Shown one piece after another: positions 52,519-62,081 of a stretch of 64,000 nt of DNA. The translations under genes and the position numbers were made by a program. Numbering within the stretch: the first letter of the stretch is position 1; every line of letters starts with the position of its first letter. Below the pieces are notes generated by a model. It was not told the origin of the DNA and did no database searches. It saw only the letters and a list, made by a program, of their open reading frames with translations. The stretch is from Amphibalanus amphitrite (Eukaryota; Arthropoda; Thecostraca; Balanomorpha; Balanidae): assembly GCF_019059575.1 (NCBI RefSeq), contig NW_024881502.1:2353501-2417500 (forward strand), written 5' to 3'.

Positions 52519-52777
52519 CTATAGTTCGTTTATTTCAAGTTCGACCCTCACTGTAAACGTCTCTTTGAACACAACACGAGAATTGCTAGCTGAATTACTG
52601 AAAAGTCAATGTTATATTATCGGAGTTCAAAACTTATAATGAAAATTATTTTTCATATCTCCAATACAATGTGCACTGACCAGTTTTCTCAGTAATTAAG
52701 CTAGCACTTATTGTGCTTTGTTCAAAAAGATGTTTACAGTGAGGGTCAAACTTAGAAAGAAAAAAAACGAACTATAG
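52519..52777. mobile_element. Small MITE with CTATAGTTCG ends
   Basis: Left end CTATAGTTCGTTTATTTCAA and later GACCCTCACTGTAAACG are mirrored on the right by GTTTACAGTGAGGGTC and CGAACTATAG. The total is 259 bp. A terminal fragment of the same family lies at 27222-27261. Non-coding. Confidence 0.7.
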
Positions 52778-53463
52778 CCAGTAGTAGAGATGGCAAAAGA
52801 TGAAAATTTTGGGAACCAGACTCGAACCAGACCCGGCTGGACATTTCTGGAACCAGTCGGACCGGTCTTTAGTTGAAATCGGAACCAGTTGGACCCGTTC
52901 CCCAAAAGTCAATTAATACAAACTACTTGTAGGTATCATTAGTTGGCATCATGTAAAACAGCCTATTTCCCACTGGGAATAGGTACTCATGAGCTACTGT
53001 GTGCAAAGAAACATTCACTGCATATTTTGCGATAATGTGTAGTGTGCAAGATGTATAGTTTATGGTAGGACCCGGTTGGACCCGTCAGAAAATTTCCAGG
53101 AACCGGTCTGGACCCATATGGGTCCAGACTGGTTCTTTGGACCGGGTCCTCGGGTCCACATTTTGCCACCTCTAGCCATTAGTCACTGATGTTAACGATT
53201 ACAACGCTACTGACACCAATGCTACCTATGCCTCCCTAGTATGCATATGTATGCTGCAGTATACCATGCGAATGCTAGTGAGACATTGCCACTATGTCAT
53301 GGTCAATCAGGAAAAATCACGACGGTTGGTATATAGTCGTGGTAGGGTATCGAATAATGCTTGTTTAAATATCGAATCGAACATAACTTTAACATAACAT
53401 GATTAGGTAGATGTGCTAACACATATGATTGAATGTGCCATAAACATTTTAGATAGGTAGGTA

Positions 53464-53785
53464 CTAGGGTGACCCGCGTGCTCCGCAACGCGAAAAGGGA
53501 TATTTTCGATCGGCGGGTGTTCGGTTGTTCTTGTGTCGGTTGGGTTATCTATCCATTTCGGTCGATTGCTTTTTGACGGCTAAACGTTTTGGTTTGTGGA
53601 AAAAATATCCAACGCATCGAGGTGCCCGTGTCTGATAAGCATGCTTTCCACTTCAGAATCTGTCAAATGTGCTTTATAATTTAGGCGCGTAGTTTTATGA
53701 CAAATTAAAGGCGTAGATAATTTTCACTAAAAATCGTTTTGCAGAGGTTTGAAACATTTATATTTTTAAGAATACTGTTGTAAAC
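53464..53785. repeat. Dispersed repeat, inverted copy of 26400-26722
   Basis: Starts AGGGTGACCCGCGTGCTCCG and follows the reverse complement of 26400-26722 to about 53785. The sharp start at AGGGTGACC in both copies suggests a real element end. Confidence 0.65.
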
Positions 53786-53789
53786 ATTT

Positions 53790-54265
53790 TAGATAGGTAT
53801 ACATGCATGTGAGATCTCTGTGATTTGCTGCATACCTATCGAATAGATGCGATTCGAGCAACTGCAAGCGACCCAAAGAGTTTCTTCCTAAAGGATGAAT
53901 ATTCGTAACAACTGAAGGTGCAGGTCATTTTGCAAATAGTTGAAAAAGACCGCATGCCAACTCATTTATCAAACCCAAATCAAACCCTCGATTGCCTTGA
54001 TCAAACCGCTCAAACCTTGACCAAGCCTTGCACTAGCCCATGGATGAGATAGCTCTAATTAGCCGTAGGATGGAAGAACACACTGAGTTCGAGTATCAAT
54101 GTGAACCGTTGGCTCGCCCGGCGCTGATGTATTCGTTGTGCGCTTAGTGGTGGCTGTACAGAGCACCGCTGCTGCCAGCGCTCAGACAAGCTAACGACTG
54201 GGTGGAAATCCCAGACGGACTGTCAGCAGCTGCACTCCACCTGTCCCGGTCCGCCGGGCGCAGCC
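53790..54265. other. Upstream region of the nested coiled-coil gene
   Basis: No ORF of note. AT-rich to about 54060, then GC-rich toward the ATG at 54266. It probably contains promoter and 5' UTR, but I see no TATA box or initiator that I would defend. Confidence 0.35.
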
Positions 54266-57037
54266 ATGAACGAGGCGGCGTGCGCGTCCGGTGCCCAGCG
54301 GCCGGCCGGCGCCACCTTCCCGGACGTGGCGCCGGCCGAGCTGTGCCGCCGACACTCCTGTCTGGACAACTTTGTGCTGACCGCCTGCGTGGCCAAGGCC
54401 TCCGACAACCTGGCGCGCCTGGACGAGCTGCTGCGCACGCAGCCGCTGGCCGACACGGTCAAACGCAGCTACCGCGCCGCCGCCGCCGCCGCCGCGGACG
54501 AGGGCGACCAGTCGCGGACGGCGCGCCGGCTCGGCCGCCAGGGCGCGATCATCACCGACGGACGGCCGCCGTCGGGCCGGCTGGCGCGCGACGTGCACGG
54601 CCTCCTGGAGAACGTCGGCACCCTGCTGCGCCGCCTAGAGACGGACGTCCACAAGACGTGGCGGCGCATCCAGCAGCTGGAGGCTGCCTCGGCGGCCGTT
54701 CAGGGGCACATGCGCGTTACCAGCGAGGGCTGCTCGCAGAAGCTGGAGCGCCGCATCCACACCGTACAGACGGAATGGCGGCGCGAGCAGGCCGCGCTGA
54801 GCGGCGAGCGCGCGCAGGCGCGCCAGCAGGCCGTCAGCATGGCGACGTCTATCGCGGCGCTGCAGCAGCGCGCCGGTGCAATCGGAGAGTACGTCACACA
54901 CGTCCGAGAGGAGGCCATCACGGTCGGCGAGGGCGCGCGACACGACTTTGCCCAGCTGCGCGAGCTCAAGGAGCGGGTGCGCGCGCTGGCCCGCCAGAAG
55001 CGTCAGGAGGCGCGGCGCACGGCGCAATTGCGTCAGTTGCTGCAGCAGCAGCGCTCCGAGGGACAGATCCGTGCCATGCAGCGCGTTGTCCGGCGCCGAC
55101 AGCTTAGCGAGCGACTGGCGGTGAGCCGGCGGGACGCGGCCGCGTCCAGCAGCGCGCTGCAGCTGCTCGAGCAGCAACTGGCCGCCGCCGAGAGCGCGGC
55201 CAGCAGCCGCGCCGCCCAAGTGGGCGCGTCGCTGACGGAGCTGAGCCGACTGAGCGGCACCGCGCTGCCGCCGCTGGACAGCGACGAGCCGGGCCAGTCT
55301 GTGGAGCGGCTCTGCGCCGCTGTCCAGGACGCCGTAACGCAGGCGGTGCAGCGGCTGGGCGCAGCGCGCAGCAGACAGCTGCAGACCGAGCTCGGCCGCC
55401 GCGACCGCGCCATCCAAATCACACAGATGGTCGCCGTCGAGCAGGCGCTGCACGAGGAACACGAGCAGCTCGAAATCGAAATCGAGGGGGTCAAGATATC
55501 CAAATTGTGCAGCAACAGGCAGATCCGCAAGAACGTCAACATGATCACGACACGCAGCATCCAGACGCGGAAGAGAATCCACGAGACGGTGCGGAAGTGG
55601 AAGGAAGCCGAGCAGCTGGCCGACGCCGTCCAGCCGGAGATCTACGACCTCCAGGGCGACATCAAGGACGTGCAGGTCAAGCTGAAGTCGGTGCTGAACA
55701 AGCAGGAGCCCATCCTGGCCAAGCTGACCGCGCTGCGCCGCCAGTACCAGGAGGAGGAGGACGAGCAGCAGCGCAAGATCGACTTCGCCAAGGGCGAGGT
55801 GGCCTACCAGAGCCAGGTACACCGGCAGCTGGAGGCCCAGCTGAGCACCACCCAGAACACGCTCCAGCTGCAGCTGGAGCGCTACGAGCTGACGCTGGCG
55901 CAGCGCCAGACGCTCGAGGACACGTTTGCCACCCGGCTGGCCGTGGCGCAGCCGCGCCTGGACGCCCTGGTGCGCGAGAACGCGGCGGCGCTGCGCCGAC
56001 TGGCCTCTATGTCGCGACAGCGTAGCGGCGCCGACCACTTCATCGACGAGCACGGCGCCGCCGTCATGACGCAGAAGGTGGCACTGGCGTTCGCCGCCCA
56101 GGTGCAGGAGTCGCAGATCTTCGAGCTGGAGCAGCACGTGCAGCGGCTGACGGGCGCGCTCGAGCAGTCGCGCCGCGCCGAGGCCGGCTACGCCGAGCGG
56201 CTGGGCCGGCTGCGGCCGCGGCGCGCCGCGCTCACCGAACAGATCGCCTGTCTGGACAGCGAGCTGCAGTGGCGGCGCGTCTCGCACGGCGCCCAGCTGG
56301 AGCGGCTGCGCCACATGGCCCGCCTGGTGGCCGACTGGGAGCGGCTGCGCGCCCAGCAGCTCGGCGTGCACCAGCACTTCCTACGCCAGGCGAGACACAA
56401 GACCGACTCGCTGGGCGCAGAGTACCAGCGCGGCGTGCGGCTCAACGCCGAGCTGCGCGCCCGGTACAGCGCGCTGGTGGAGCACTGGCTGGCGGCGCGG
56501 ATGCGCACGGCCGGCCGGTTTTTGCCGCAGCTGACAGTGCGCGCCGACCTGTGCGGCAGGCTGCAGGTGGTGCGACTGGTGCGCACCGGTGTGCACGCCA
56601 CCGACCGCACGCTCGGCCTGCGCCACCTCTACTTCAGCGGCGAGCACGAGCGTGGACAGGCGCGGCTCGGCCAGCTCTACAGCACCGTGCGCATGATGCG
56701 AGACGAGATCGCGCTGGCCAGCGAGCACGTGGTGCGCCTCTTCATCGGCCTGATGAAGGGCGAGGTGCCGTTCGTACGTCGCGCCGAGCTGGTGACCGAC
56801 GTGCGGGAGAGCGCGGCCCAGACGGAGCGCGGGCGGCCGCAGCCGGCCGGCGGCCCGCAGCGCCCGCAGCGCCGCCGGCAGCTGGTCAGCCTGGTGGCCG
56901 AGGTGGGCCGCGCGCCCGGCGCCGCTGGTCTGCCGCCCGTCAGCAGACCGGCCGATCAGCCGCTCAGGGGCATCGGCACACTGCACCACACGGAGGGCTC
57001 GCCGCACGACAAAACGCCGCGCCTGCCCAAAATATGA
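54266..57037 (+). CDS. Nested intronless gene: 923-residue coiled-coil protein
   Basis: One open frame from an ATG in good context (GCAGCCATGA) to TGA. After a short N-terminal region (1-60, with FVLTACVAKASDNLARLDELL) the protein is almost all helical heptads rich in Leu, Gln, Arg, Ala and Glu: about 115-270, 280-420 and 425-740. A more globular C-terminal part (760-860, TVRADLCGRLQVVRLVRTG) and a Pro/Arg-rich tail follow. No signal peptide or membrane segment. The length and all-coil build resemble CCDC proteins of cilia or the cytoskeleton. CCDC178-like is only a guess and I do not claim the family. Codon third positions are nearly all G or C, unlike the flanking AT-rich intron, so a retrocopy or a selected GC-rich gene are both possible. 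It lies in the laminin intron between exons 5 and 4, on the opposite strand. Confidence 0.75.
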   Translation: MNEAACASGAQRPAGATFPDVAPAELCRRHSCLDNFVLTACVAKASDNLARLDELLRTQPLADTVKRSYRAAAAAAADEGDQSRTARRLGRQGAIITDGRPPSGRLARDVHGLLENVGTLLRRLETDVHKTWRRIQQLEAASAAVQGHMRVTSEGCSQKLERRIHTVQTEWRREQAALSGERAQARQQAVSMATSIAALQQRAGAIGEYVTHVREEAITVGEGARHDFAQLRELKERVRALARQKRQEARRTAQLRQLLQQQRSEGQIRAMQRVVRRRQLSERLAVSRRDAAASSSALQLLEQQLAAAESAASSRAAQVGASLTELSRLSGTALPPLDSDEPGQSVERLCAAVQDAVTQAVQRLGAARSRQLQTELGRRDRAIQITQMVAVEQALHEEHEQLEIEIEGVKISKLCSNRQIRKNVNMITTRSIQTRKRIHETVRKWKEAEQLADAVQPEIYDLQGDIKDVQVKLKSVLNKQEPILAKLTALRRQYQEEEDEQQRKIDFAKGEVAYQSQVHRQLEAQLSTTQNTLQLQLERYELTLAQRQTLEDTFATRLAVAQPRLDALVRENAAALRRLASMSRQRSGADHFIDEHGAAVMTQKVALAFAAQVQESQIFELEQHVQRLTGALEQSRRAEAGYAERLGRLRPRRAALTEQIACLDSELQWRRVSHGAQLERLRHMARLVADWERLRAQQLGVHQHFLRQARHKTDSLGAEYQRGVRLNAELRARYSALVEHWLAARMRTAGRFLPQLTVRADLCGRLQVVRLVRTGVHATDRTLGLRHLYFSGEHERGQARLGQLYSTVRMMRDEIALASEHVVRLFIGLMKGEVPFVRRAELVTDVRESAAQTERGRPQPAGGPQRPQRRRQLVSLVAEVGRAPGAAGLPPVSRPADQPLRGIGTLHHTEGSPHDKTPRLPKI

Positions 57038-57175
57038 ACGGCGCGTGTCGTCACCAGCCTACAGCGACCTCTCCCCCCCCCCGCCCCGCTCGGCTCCGGA
57101 GTGGGCGGGTATGGTACCTCCCCCCAGCAGACAAGGCGGGGAGGGGAGGTCAGGGCGCACGCACACGCCGCTTAC

Positions 57176-57308
57176 CTTCCGGGGTGTAGGTGGCGCGGAT
57201 CTTGATGGCAGTCAGGTTACTCAGCAACGCAATAAAGTCTCGCGCCCGCAGCCGCGGGCTCCAGCCAAAATCGGCGTGCTCGTGCAACCGGAAGGTGAAC
57301 TCCTGGTT
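57176..57308 (-). CDS. LanB2: Laminin gamma exon 4: domain IV
   Basis: Acceptor GGCTTCCCAG before AACC; donor CGGAAG then GTAAGC. 133 nt, phase 0 in and phase 1 out. It encodes [20 protein letters not shown] and [20 protein letters not shown], the FRLHE..D..W.P....F..LL.NLT.IKIR.TY stretch of laminin domain IV. A 30-bp minisatellite begins within 10 bp of the acceptor. Confidence 0.92.
57231..57236 (+). promoter_or_regulatory. Candidate poly(A) signal of the nested gene, inside a laminin exon
   Basis: AATAAA on the plus strand, 194 bp after the stop of the coiled-coil gene and the first canonical signal after it. On the minus strand the same bases encode part of DFIALL in laminin exon 4. If used, the two genes' mature RNAs would overlap antisense. 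Confidence 0.35.
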
Positions 57309-57316
57309 CTGGGAAG

Positions 57317-57640
57317 CCAGCGGTCAGCACGGGGTCAGTAGGAGTCAGCGGTCAGCACGGGGTCAGTAGGGGAATCAGCGGTCAGCACGGGGTCAGTAGG
57401 AAAGTCAGCGGTCAGCACGGGGTCAGTAGGGGAGTCAGTGGTCAGCACGGGGTCAGTAGGGGAGTCAGCGGTCAGCACGGGGTCAGTAGGGGAGTCAGTG
57501 GTCAGCACGGGGTCAGTAGGGGAGCCAGCGGTCAGCACGGGGTCAGTAGAGGAGTCAGCGGTCAGCACGGGGTCAGTAGGGGAGTCAGCGGTCAGCACAG
57601 GGTCAGTAGGGGAGTCAGTGGTCAGCACGGTCGACATATG
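57317..57640. repeat. 30-bp minisatellite next to laminin exon 4
   Basis: About ten copies of a unit built on GGTCAGCACGGGGTCAGTAG. The period is a multiple of three, giving open frames on both strands. Confidence 0.9.
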
Positions 57641-57659
57641 CACCGTACACCAAACGTAA

Positions 57660-58020
57660 CAACCGCTACTGATAATTGATGACAGCCAATCGTTGAACGA
57701 TCTGTGCGATGGATCCTACTCATTGATGTACCAATAGGTATCCCCATCCCCAAACATAGGAATAAACTAGCACATCACGGGCGGAGACTTCCACTGGCGT
57801 CCAGCTGGCGTCTAACTGAGCAGACGTCCAAGTTGGCGTCTAACTTGGCGTGGACGGAGACTTCCAAGCTAGACGCGTCTAAAGTTAGTAGTCGCCAGCT
57901 AGACGCAGTCGCCGTCCAGCTAGACACGTCTAAGACTTAGCCGCGTCTAGCTAGACACGAAATGGAAGTCTCCACCCCACATGTTTCCACATTCGATACA
58001 TACAAAGTAATCCGTTATCC
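57660..58020. repeat. Degenerate repeats around TCTAGCTAGACGC
   Basis: 57780-57975 repeats CAGCTGGCGTCTAACT, TAGACGCGTCTA and CTAGCTAGACAC in both orientations. CGGAGACTTCCACTGGCG at 57781 is partly inverted at 57960 (ATGGAAGTCTCCACC), so a small palindromic element is likely. Confidence 0.5.
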
Positions 58021-58105
58021 AAGGTCAAGTAAATGTATATCGTAAATCATGATGAAGATGCATGCAGGCAAGTCGGGTGCCGACGGAGCAGTTGCGGCCG
58101 CTAAC

Positions 58106-58275
58106 CTGCAGGGTCGGCATTGCGTTCCCCTGCCCGAAGATGGGCTGAGAGACCTCCATGCCGGCGCCCTGCAGCAGCACGTCGGCCACCGAGGCGGCCG
58201 GGCCCGGCTCGCCGATCCGCAGGGTGAACAGCATCTCTTGGTTGTAGCTGGAGCGCTGGTCGCCCAGGAACCGGT
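58106..58275 (-). CDS. LanB2: Laminin gamma exon 3: domain IV
   Basis: Acceptor CTGTGTGTCAG before ACCGG; donor CTGCAG then GTTAGC. 170 nt, one carried nucleotide in and phase 0 out. It encodes DRFLGDQRSSYNQEMLFTLR and VADVLLQGAGMEVSQPIFGQ, matching the FLG.Q..SY.Q.L.F.....(V)LEGAG section of domain IV. Its acceptor is the terminal unit of a 31-bp minisatellite of about 2 kb. Confidence 0.9.
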
Positions 58276-60330
58276 CTGACACACAGAGCAGCTGGTGAGC
58301 GGCGGTCTGACACACAGAGCAGCTGGTGAGCGGCGGTCTGACACTCAGAGCAGCTGGTGAGCGGCGGTCTGACACTCAGAGCAGCTGGTGAGCGGCGGTC
58401 TGACACACAGAGCAGCTGGTGAGCGGCGGTCTGACACACAGAGCAGCTGGTGAGCGGCGGTCTGACACACAGAGCAGCTGGTGAGCGGCGGTCTGACACA
58501 CACAGAGCAGCTGGTGAGCTGTGGTCTGACACACAGGTCACAGAGCAGCTGGTGAGCTGTGGTCTGAGTTCTGACACACAGAGCAGCTGGTGAGCTGTGG
58601 TCTGACACACAGAGCAGCTGGTGAGCTGTGGTCTGACACACAGAGCAGCTGGTGAGCGGCGGTCCGACACACAGAGCAGCTGGTGAGCGGCGGTCCGACA
58701 CACAGAGCAGCTGGTGAGCGGCGGTCTGACACACAGAGCAGCTGGTGAGCGGCGGTCTGACACTCAGAGCAGCTGGCGAGCGGCGGTCTGACACTCAGAG
58801 CAGCTGGTGAGCGGCGGTCCAATACACACAGAGCAGCTGGTGAGCTGTGGTCTGACACACAGAGCAGCTGGTGAGCTGTGGTCTGACACACAGAGCAGCT
58901 GGTGAGCGGCGGTCTAACACACATAGAGCAGCTGGTGAGCGGCGGTCTGACACACAGAGCAGCTGGTGAGCTGTGGTCTGACACACAGAGCAGCTGGTGA
59001 GCTGTGGTCTGACACACAGGTCACAGAGCAGCTGGTGAGCGGCGGTCTGACACACAGAGCAGCTGGTGAGCGGCGGTCTGACACACAGAGCAGCTGATGA
59101 GCTGTGGTCTGACACACAGAGCAGCTGGTGAGCGGCGGTCTGACACACACAGAGCAGCTGGTGAGCGGCGGTCTAACACACAAAGAGCAGCTGGTGAGCG
59201 GCGGTCTAACACACACAGAGCAGCTGGTGAGCGGCGGTCTGACACACATAGCAGCTGGTGAGCGGCGGTCCGACACACAGAGCAGCTGGTGAGCGGCGGT
59301 CTGACACACAGAGCAGCTGGTGAGCGGCGGTCCGACACACAGAGCAGCTGGTGAGCGGCGGTCCGACACACAGAGCAGCTGGTGAGCGGCGGTCTGACAC
59401 ACAGAGCAGCTGGTGAGCGGCGGTCTGACACACAGAGCAGCTGGTGAGCGGCGGTCTGACACACAAAGAGCAGCTGGTGAGCGGCGGTCTAATCTAACAC
59501 ACACAGAGCAGCTGGTGAGCGGCGGTCTGACACACAGAGCAGCTGGTGAGCGGCGGTCTGACACACAGAGCAGCTGGTGAGCTGTGGTCTGACACACAGA
59601 GCAGCTGGTGAGCTGTGGTCTGACACACAGGTCACAGAGCAGCTGGTGAGCGGCGGTCTGACACACAGAGCAGCTGGTGAGCTGTGGTCTGACACACAGA
59701 GCAGCTGGTGAGCTGTGGTCTGACACACAGAGCAGCTGGTGAGCGGCGGTCCGACACACAGAGCAGCTGGTGAGCGGCGGTCCGACACACAGAGCAGCTG
59801 GTGAGCGGCGGTCTGACACACAGAGCAGCTGGTGAGCGGCGGTCCGACACACAGAGCAGCTGGTGAGCGGCGGTCCGACACACAGAGCAGCTGGTGAGCG
59901 GCGGTCTGACACACAGAGCAGCTGGTGAGCGGCGGTCTGACACACAGAGCAGCTGGTGAGCGGCGGTCTAACATACAGAGCAGCTGGTGAGCGGCGGTCT
60001 GACACACAGAGCAGCTGGTGAGCGGCGGTCTGACACACAGAGCAGCTGGTGAGCGGCGGTCTGACACACAGAGCAGCTGGTGAGCGGCGGTCTGACACAC
60101 AGAGCAGCTGGTGAGCGGCGGTCTGACACACAGAGCAGCTGGTGAGCGGCGGTCTGACACACAGAGCAGCTGGTGAGCGGCGGTCTGACACACAGAGCAG
60201 CTGGTGAGCGGCGGTCTGACACACAGAGCAGCTGGTGAGCGGCGGTCCGACACACAGAGCAGCTGGTGAGCGGCGGTCTGACACACAGAGCAGCTGGTGA
60301 GCGGCGGTCTGACACACACAGGGCAGCTGA
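58276..60330. repeat. 31-bp minisatellite, about 66 copies, next to laminin exon 3
   Basis: Units built on CGGTCTGACACACAGAGCAG plus CTGGTGAGCGG, with local variants (GCTGTGGTCTGAC; an inserted AGGTCAC). On the minus strand each unit reads CTCTGTGTGTCAG followed by ACCGC, the same as the exon 3 acceptor. Long ORFs (up to 467 codons) on the minus strand are artefacts of the repeat. Confidence 0.95.
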
Positions 60331-60525
60331 AGTGGAACTCATCTCGAAGCAAGACTTGAAGCAACACAGTCGGTATAGACGTTATTCCGTACAATCTGAG
60401 GGGGACAAAGCGTCGAACTCGGCACAGTCTGAGCTACCTAGACTGAGTCCGCACTCTCTGAGGGGCCAGACCAGAGTCTGCTGCACGCCGCCACGGGTCT
60501 AGTTGAGCCCAGCGCGGCCGCTCAC

Positions 60526-60675
60526 CTGGCGCACTAAAGTAGACGGCCTCCTGGCTGGGCGAGCTGACGGCAATCACCTGCACCAGCGGACGGTACGCGT
60601 GGGACACCGGCTGGCCAGAGTACGACACGGCCGTCCAGCCCTCGTCCGAGCGGACAAACTCCGACTGCGGCACCA
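60526..60675 (-). CDS. LanB2: Laminin gamma exon 2: start of domain IV
   Basis: Acceptor CCCCGCAG before TGGTG; donor GCGCCAG then GTGAGC. 150 nt, one carried nucleotide in and one out. It encodes VPQSEFVRSDEGWTAVSYSG and VQVIAVSSPSQEAVYFSAP, corresponding to the ..F..D..GW.A......S......IAV.......YF.AP start of domain IV. Confidence 0.9.
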
Positions 60676-60699
60676 CTGCGGGGGAGGGGGGGGGGCACT

Positions 60700-61165
60700 C
60701 AGAGTCACAGCGGCGGGCACTCAGAGTCACGGCGCAGCAGACGAGTCAGAGTCAGTCACAGCGCAGCAGACGAGTCACAGTCAGAGTCACAGCGCGGCAG
60801 ACGAGTCAGAGTCAGAGTCACAGCGCAGCAGACGAGTCTGAGTCAGAGTCACAGCGCAGCAGACGAGTCAGAGTCACAGCGCAGCAGACCAGAGTCACCA
60901 CGGCAGACGAGTCAGAGTCACAGCGCAGCAGACGAGTCAGAGTCACAGCGCAGCAGACGAGTCAGAGTCACCACGGCAGACGAGTCAGAGTCACAGCGCA
61001 CCAGACGAGTCAGAGTCACAGCGCAGCAGACGAGTCAGAGTCACAGCGCAGCAGACGAGTCAGAGTCATAGTCACAGCGCAGCATACGAGTCAGAGTCAG
61101 AGTCACAGCGCAGCAGACGAGTCAGAGTCACAGCGCAGCAGACGAGTCAGCTCAGAGTCACACTA
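60700..61165. repeat. 25-bp minisatellite next to laminin exon 2
   Basis: About eighteen copies of a unit built on CAGACGAGTCAGAGTCACAG, with deletions. It starts about 25 bp upstream of the exon 2 acceptor, across a poly-G stretch. Confidence 0.9.
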
Positions 61166-61234
61166 GCAGGAGCCACAAGGTCACAGCGGCAGGAATTACA
61201 GTGACAGGAATCGCCTCGCACACCCTACGAGTAG

Positions 61235-61336
61235 CTGGTGTCTACCCCGCCAGTAGCCGGTGTCTACCCCGTCAGTAGCCGGTGTCTACCCCGTCAGTAG
61301 ACGGTGTCTACCCCGTCAGTAGACGGTGTCTACCCT
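61235..61336. repeat. 22-bp minisatellite next to laminin exon 1
   Basis: Four to five copies of GTAG(C/A)CGGTGTCTACCCCG. It reaches the donor of exon 1: the intron begins GTAGGGTAGACACC and continues straight into repeat units. Confidence 0.85.
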
Positions 61337-61338
61337 AC

Positions 61339-61564
61339 CTTCCGAGTAGCCGGTGGCGGCGTCGCAGATGGAGCTGTGTCCGAAGCAGAAGCAGGGCGTG
61401 CAGCCGAACTGGTTCTGCTCGTCGATCGAGAAGAAGCCCGGCTTGCAGCGGTCGCACGTCTGTCCCTCGACGTTTGCCTTGCAGCTGCACACGCCCGTGT
61501 CCGGGTCGCAGGAGGGCTGATTGGCCAGCGACCCGGCCACGTGGCAATTGCACGGCCTGCAGCC
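61339..61564 (-). CDS. LanB2: Laminin gamma exon 1 of the visible set: LE module before domain IV
   Basis: Acceptor GCACACAG before GGCTGC; donor CGGAAG then GTAGGG. 226 nt, phase 0 in and phase 1 out. It encodes GCRPCNCHVAGSLANQPSC and CSCKANVEGQTCDRCKPGFF, a complete LE module. FGCTPCFCFGHSSIC then follows, the first half of the LE module that domain IV interrupts, as in laminin gamma-1 (GC.PCFC.GHSS.C). Earlier exons (LN domain, first LE modules) lie beyond the right edge. Confidence 0.93.
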
Positions 61565-62081
61565 CTGTGTGCCGGCCGCGGGGGGGTCAGACGACCGGCA
61601 TCGAGATCGGACAGACAGCGGCGACACATGGGCCCAATCTTACCAATGCACAACGGGACCGGAGCGAAAATTAGCGCGACATCAGACCGGTAATTTTCGT
61701 GTTTCGTGCCCGCTTTTCACATGAAAGGGATGGTAGAAGCATACAAATGGTAGTCGGTGTACTTTGGAAGCAATTTCTGATAAATTTGATTAATCAATCA
61801 TTAGTAATTTAAACAATTAATTAATTAACTAATTAATCAGTTGACCTGCGTTGACCTCGACTCGGTTCGGTCACGTGATAAGATGGCAACACCTGTCAGG
61901 TCAGGTCATGACGGCACCGGAAATTCCAGTAAGCAAATAGTTAATGTAGCCACTAAAACTATGATGGGAATCTGATGGCTTACATGACTATATAACATAT
62001 TAAATACGGGTCAGAAAAGTGTAGGTAGGTAATTAGGTATCAAACGCTCCGATAGCAGGTACGGATATGTCCGGACAACAC
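61565..62081. other. Intron DNA; nothing recognised
   Basis: AT-rich with TTAATTAATTAA runs at 61815-61840. No exon or element recognised. Confidence 0.4.

Larger units (their letters stand above)
24637..61564 (-). other. LanB2: Laminin subunit gamma gene body (11 visible exons)
   Basis: Eleven minus-strand exons join in phase (226, 150, 170, 133, 97, 128, 186, 186, 206, 216 and 76 nt, 1774 nt in all), each with AG before and GT after. The product is a secreted basement-membrane chain that forms the alpha-beta-gamma laminin trimer. Domain order read from the sequence: a complete LE module, domain IV (L4), the second half of the split LE module, then six LE modules. That is the order of laminin gamma-1 upstream of its coiled coil. 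The nidogen-binding sequence [10 protein letters not shown] confirms the gamma identity. The LN domain and first LE modules lie right of the window, and the coiled coil lies left of 24.6 kb and was not found. Introns carry minisatellites, transposons and one opposite-strand gene. Exon numbers in this answer count from the first visible exon. Confidence 0.9.

Noticed and set aside
58101-60394. Long minus-strand ORFs of 220-467 codons with repeating SDRRSPAALCV-type residues
   Set aside because: They exist only because a 31-bp repeat without stops is read in rotating frames. The residue pattern is the minisatellite, not a protein family, and the array lies in a laminin intron.
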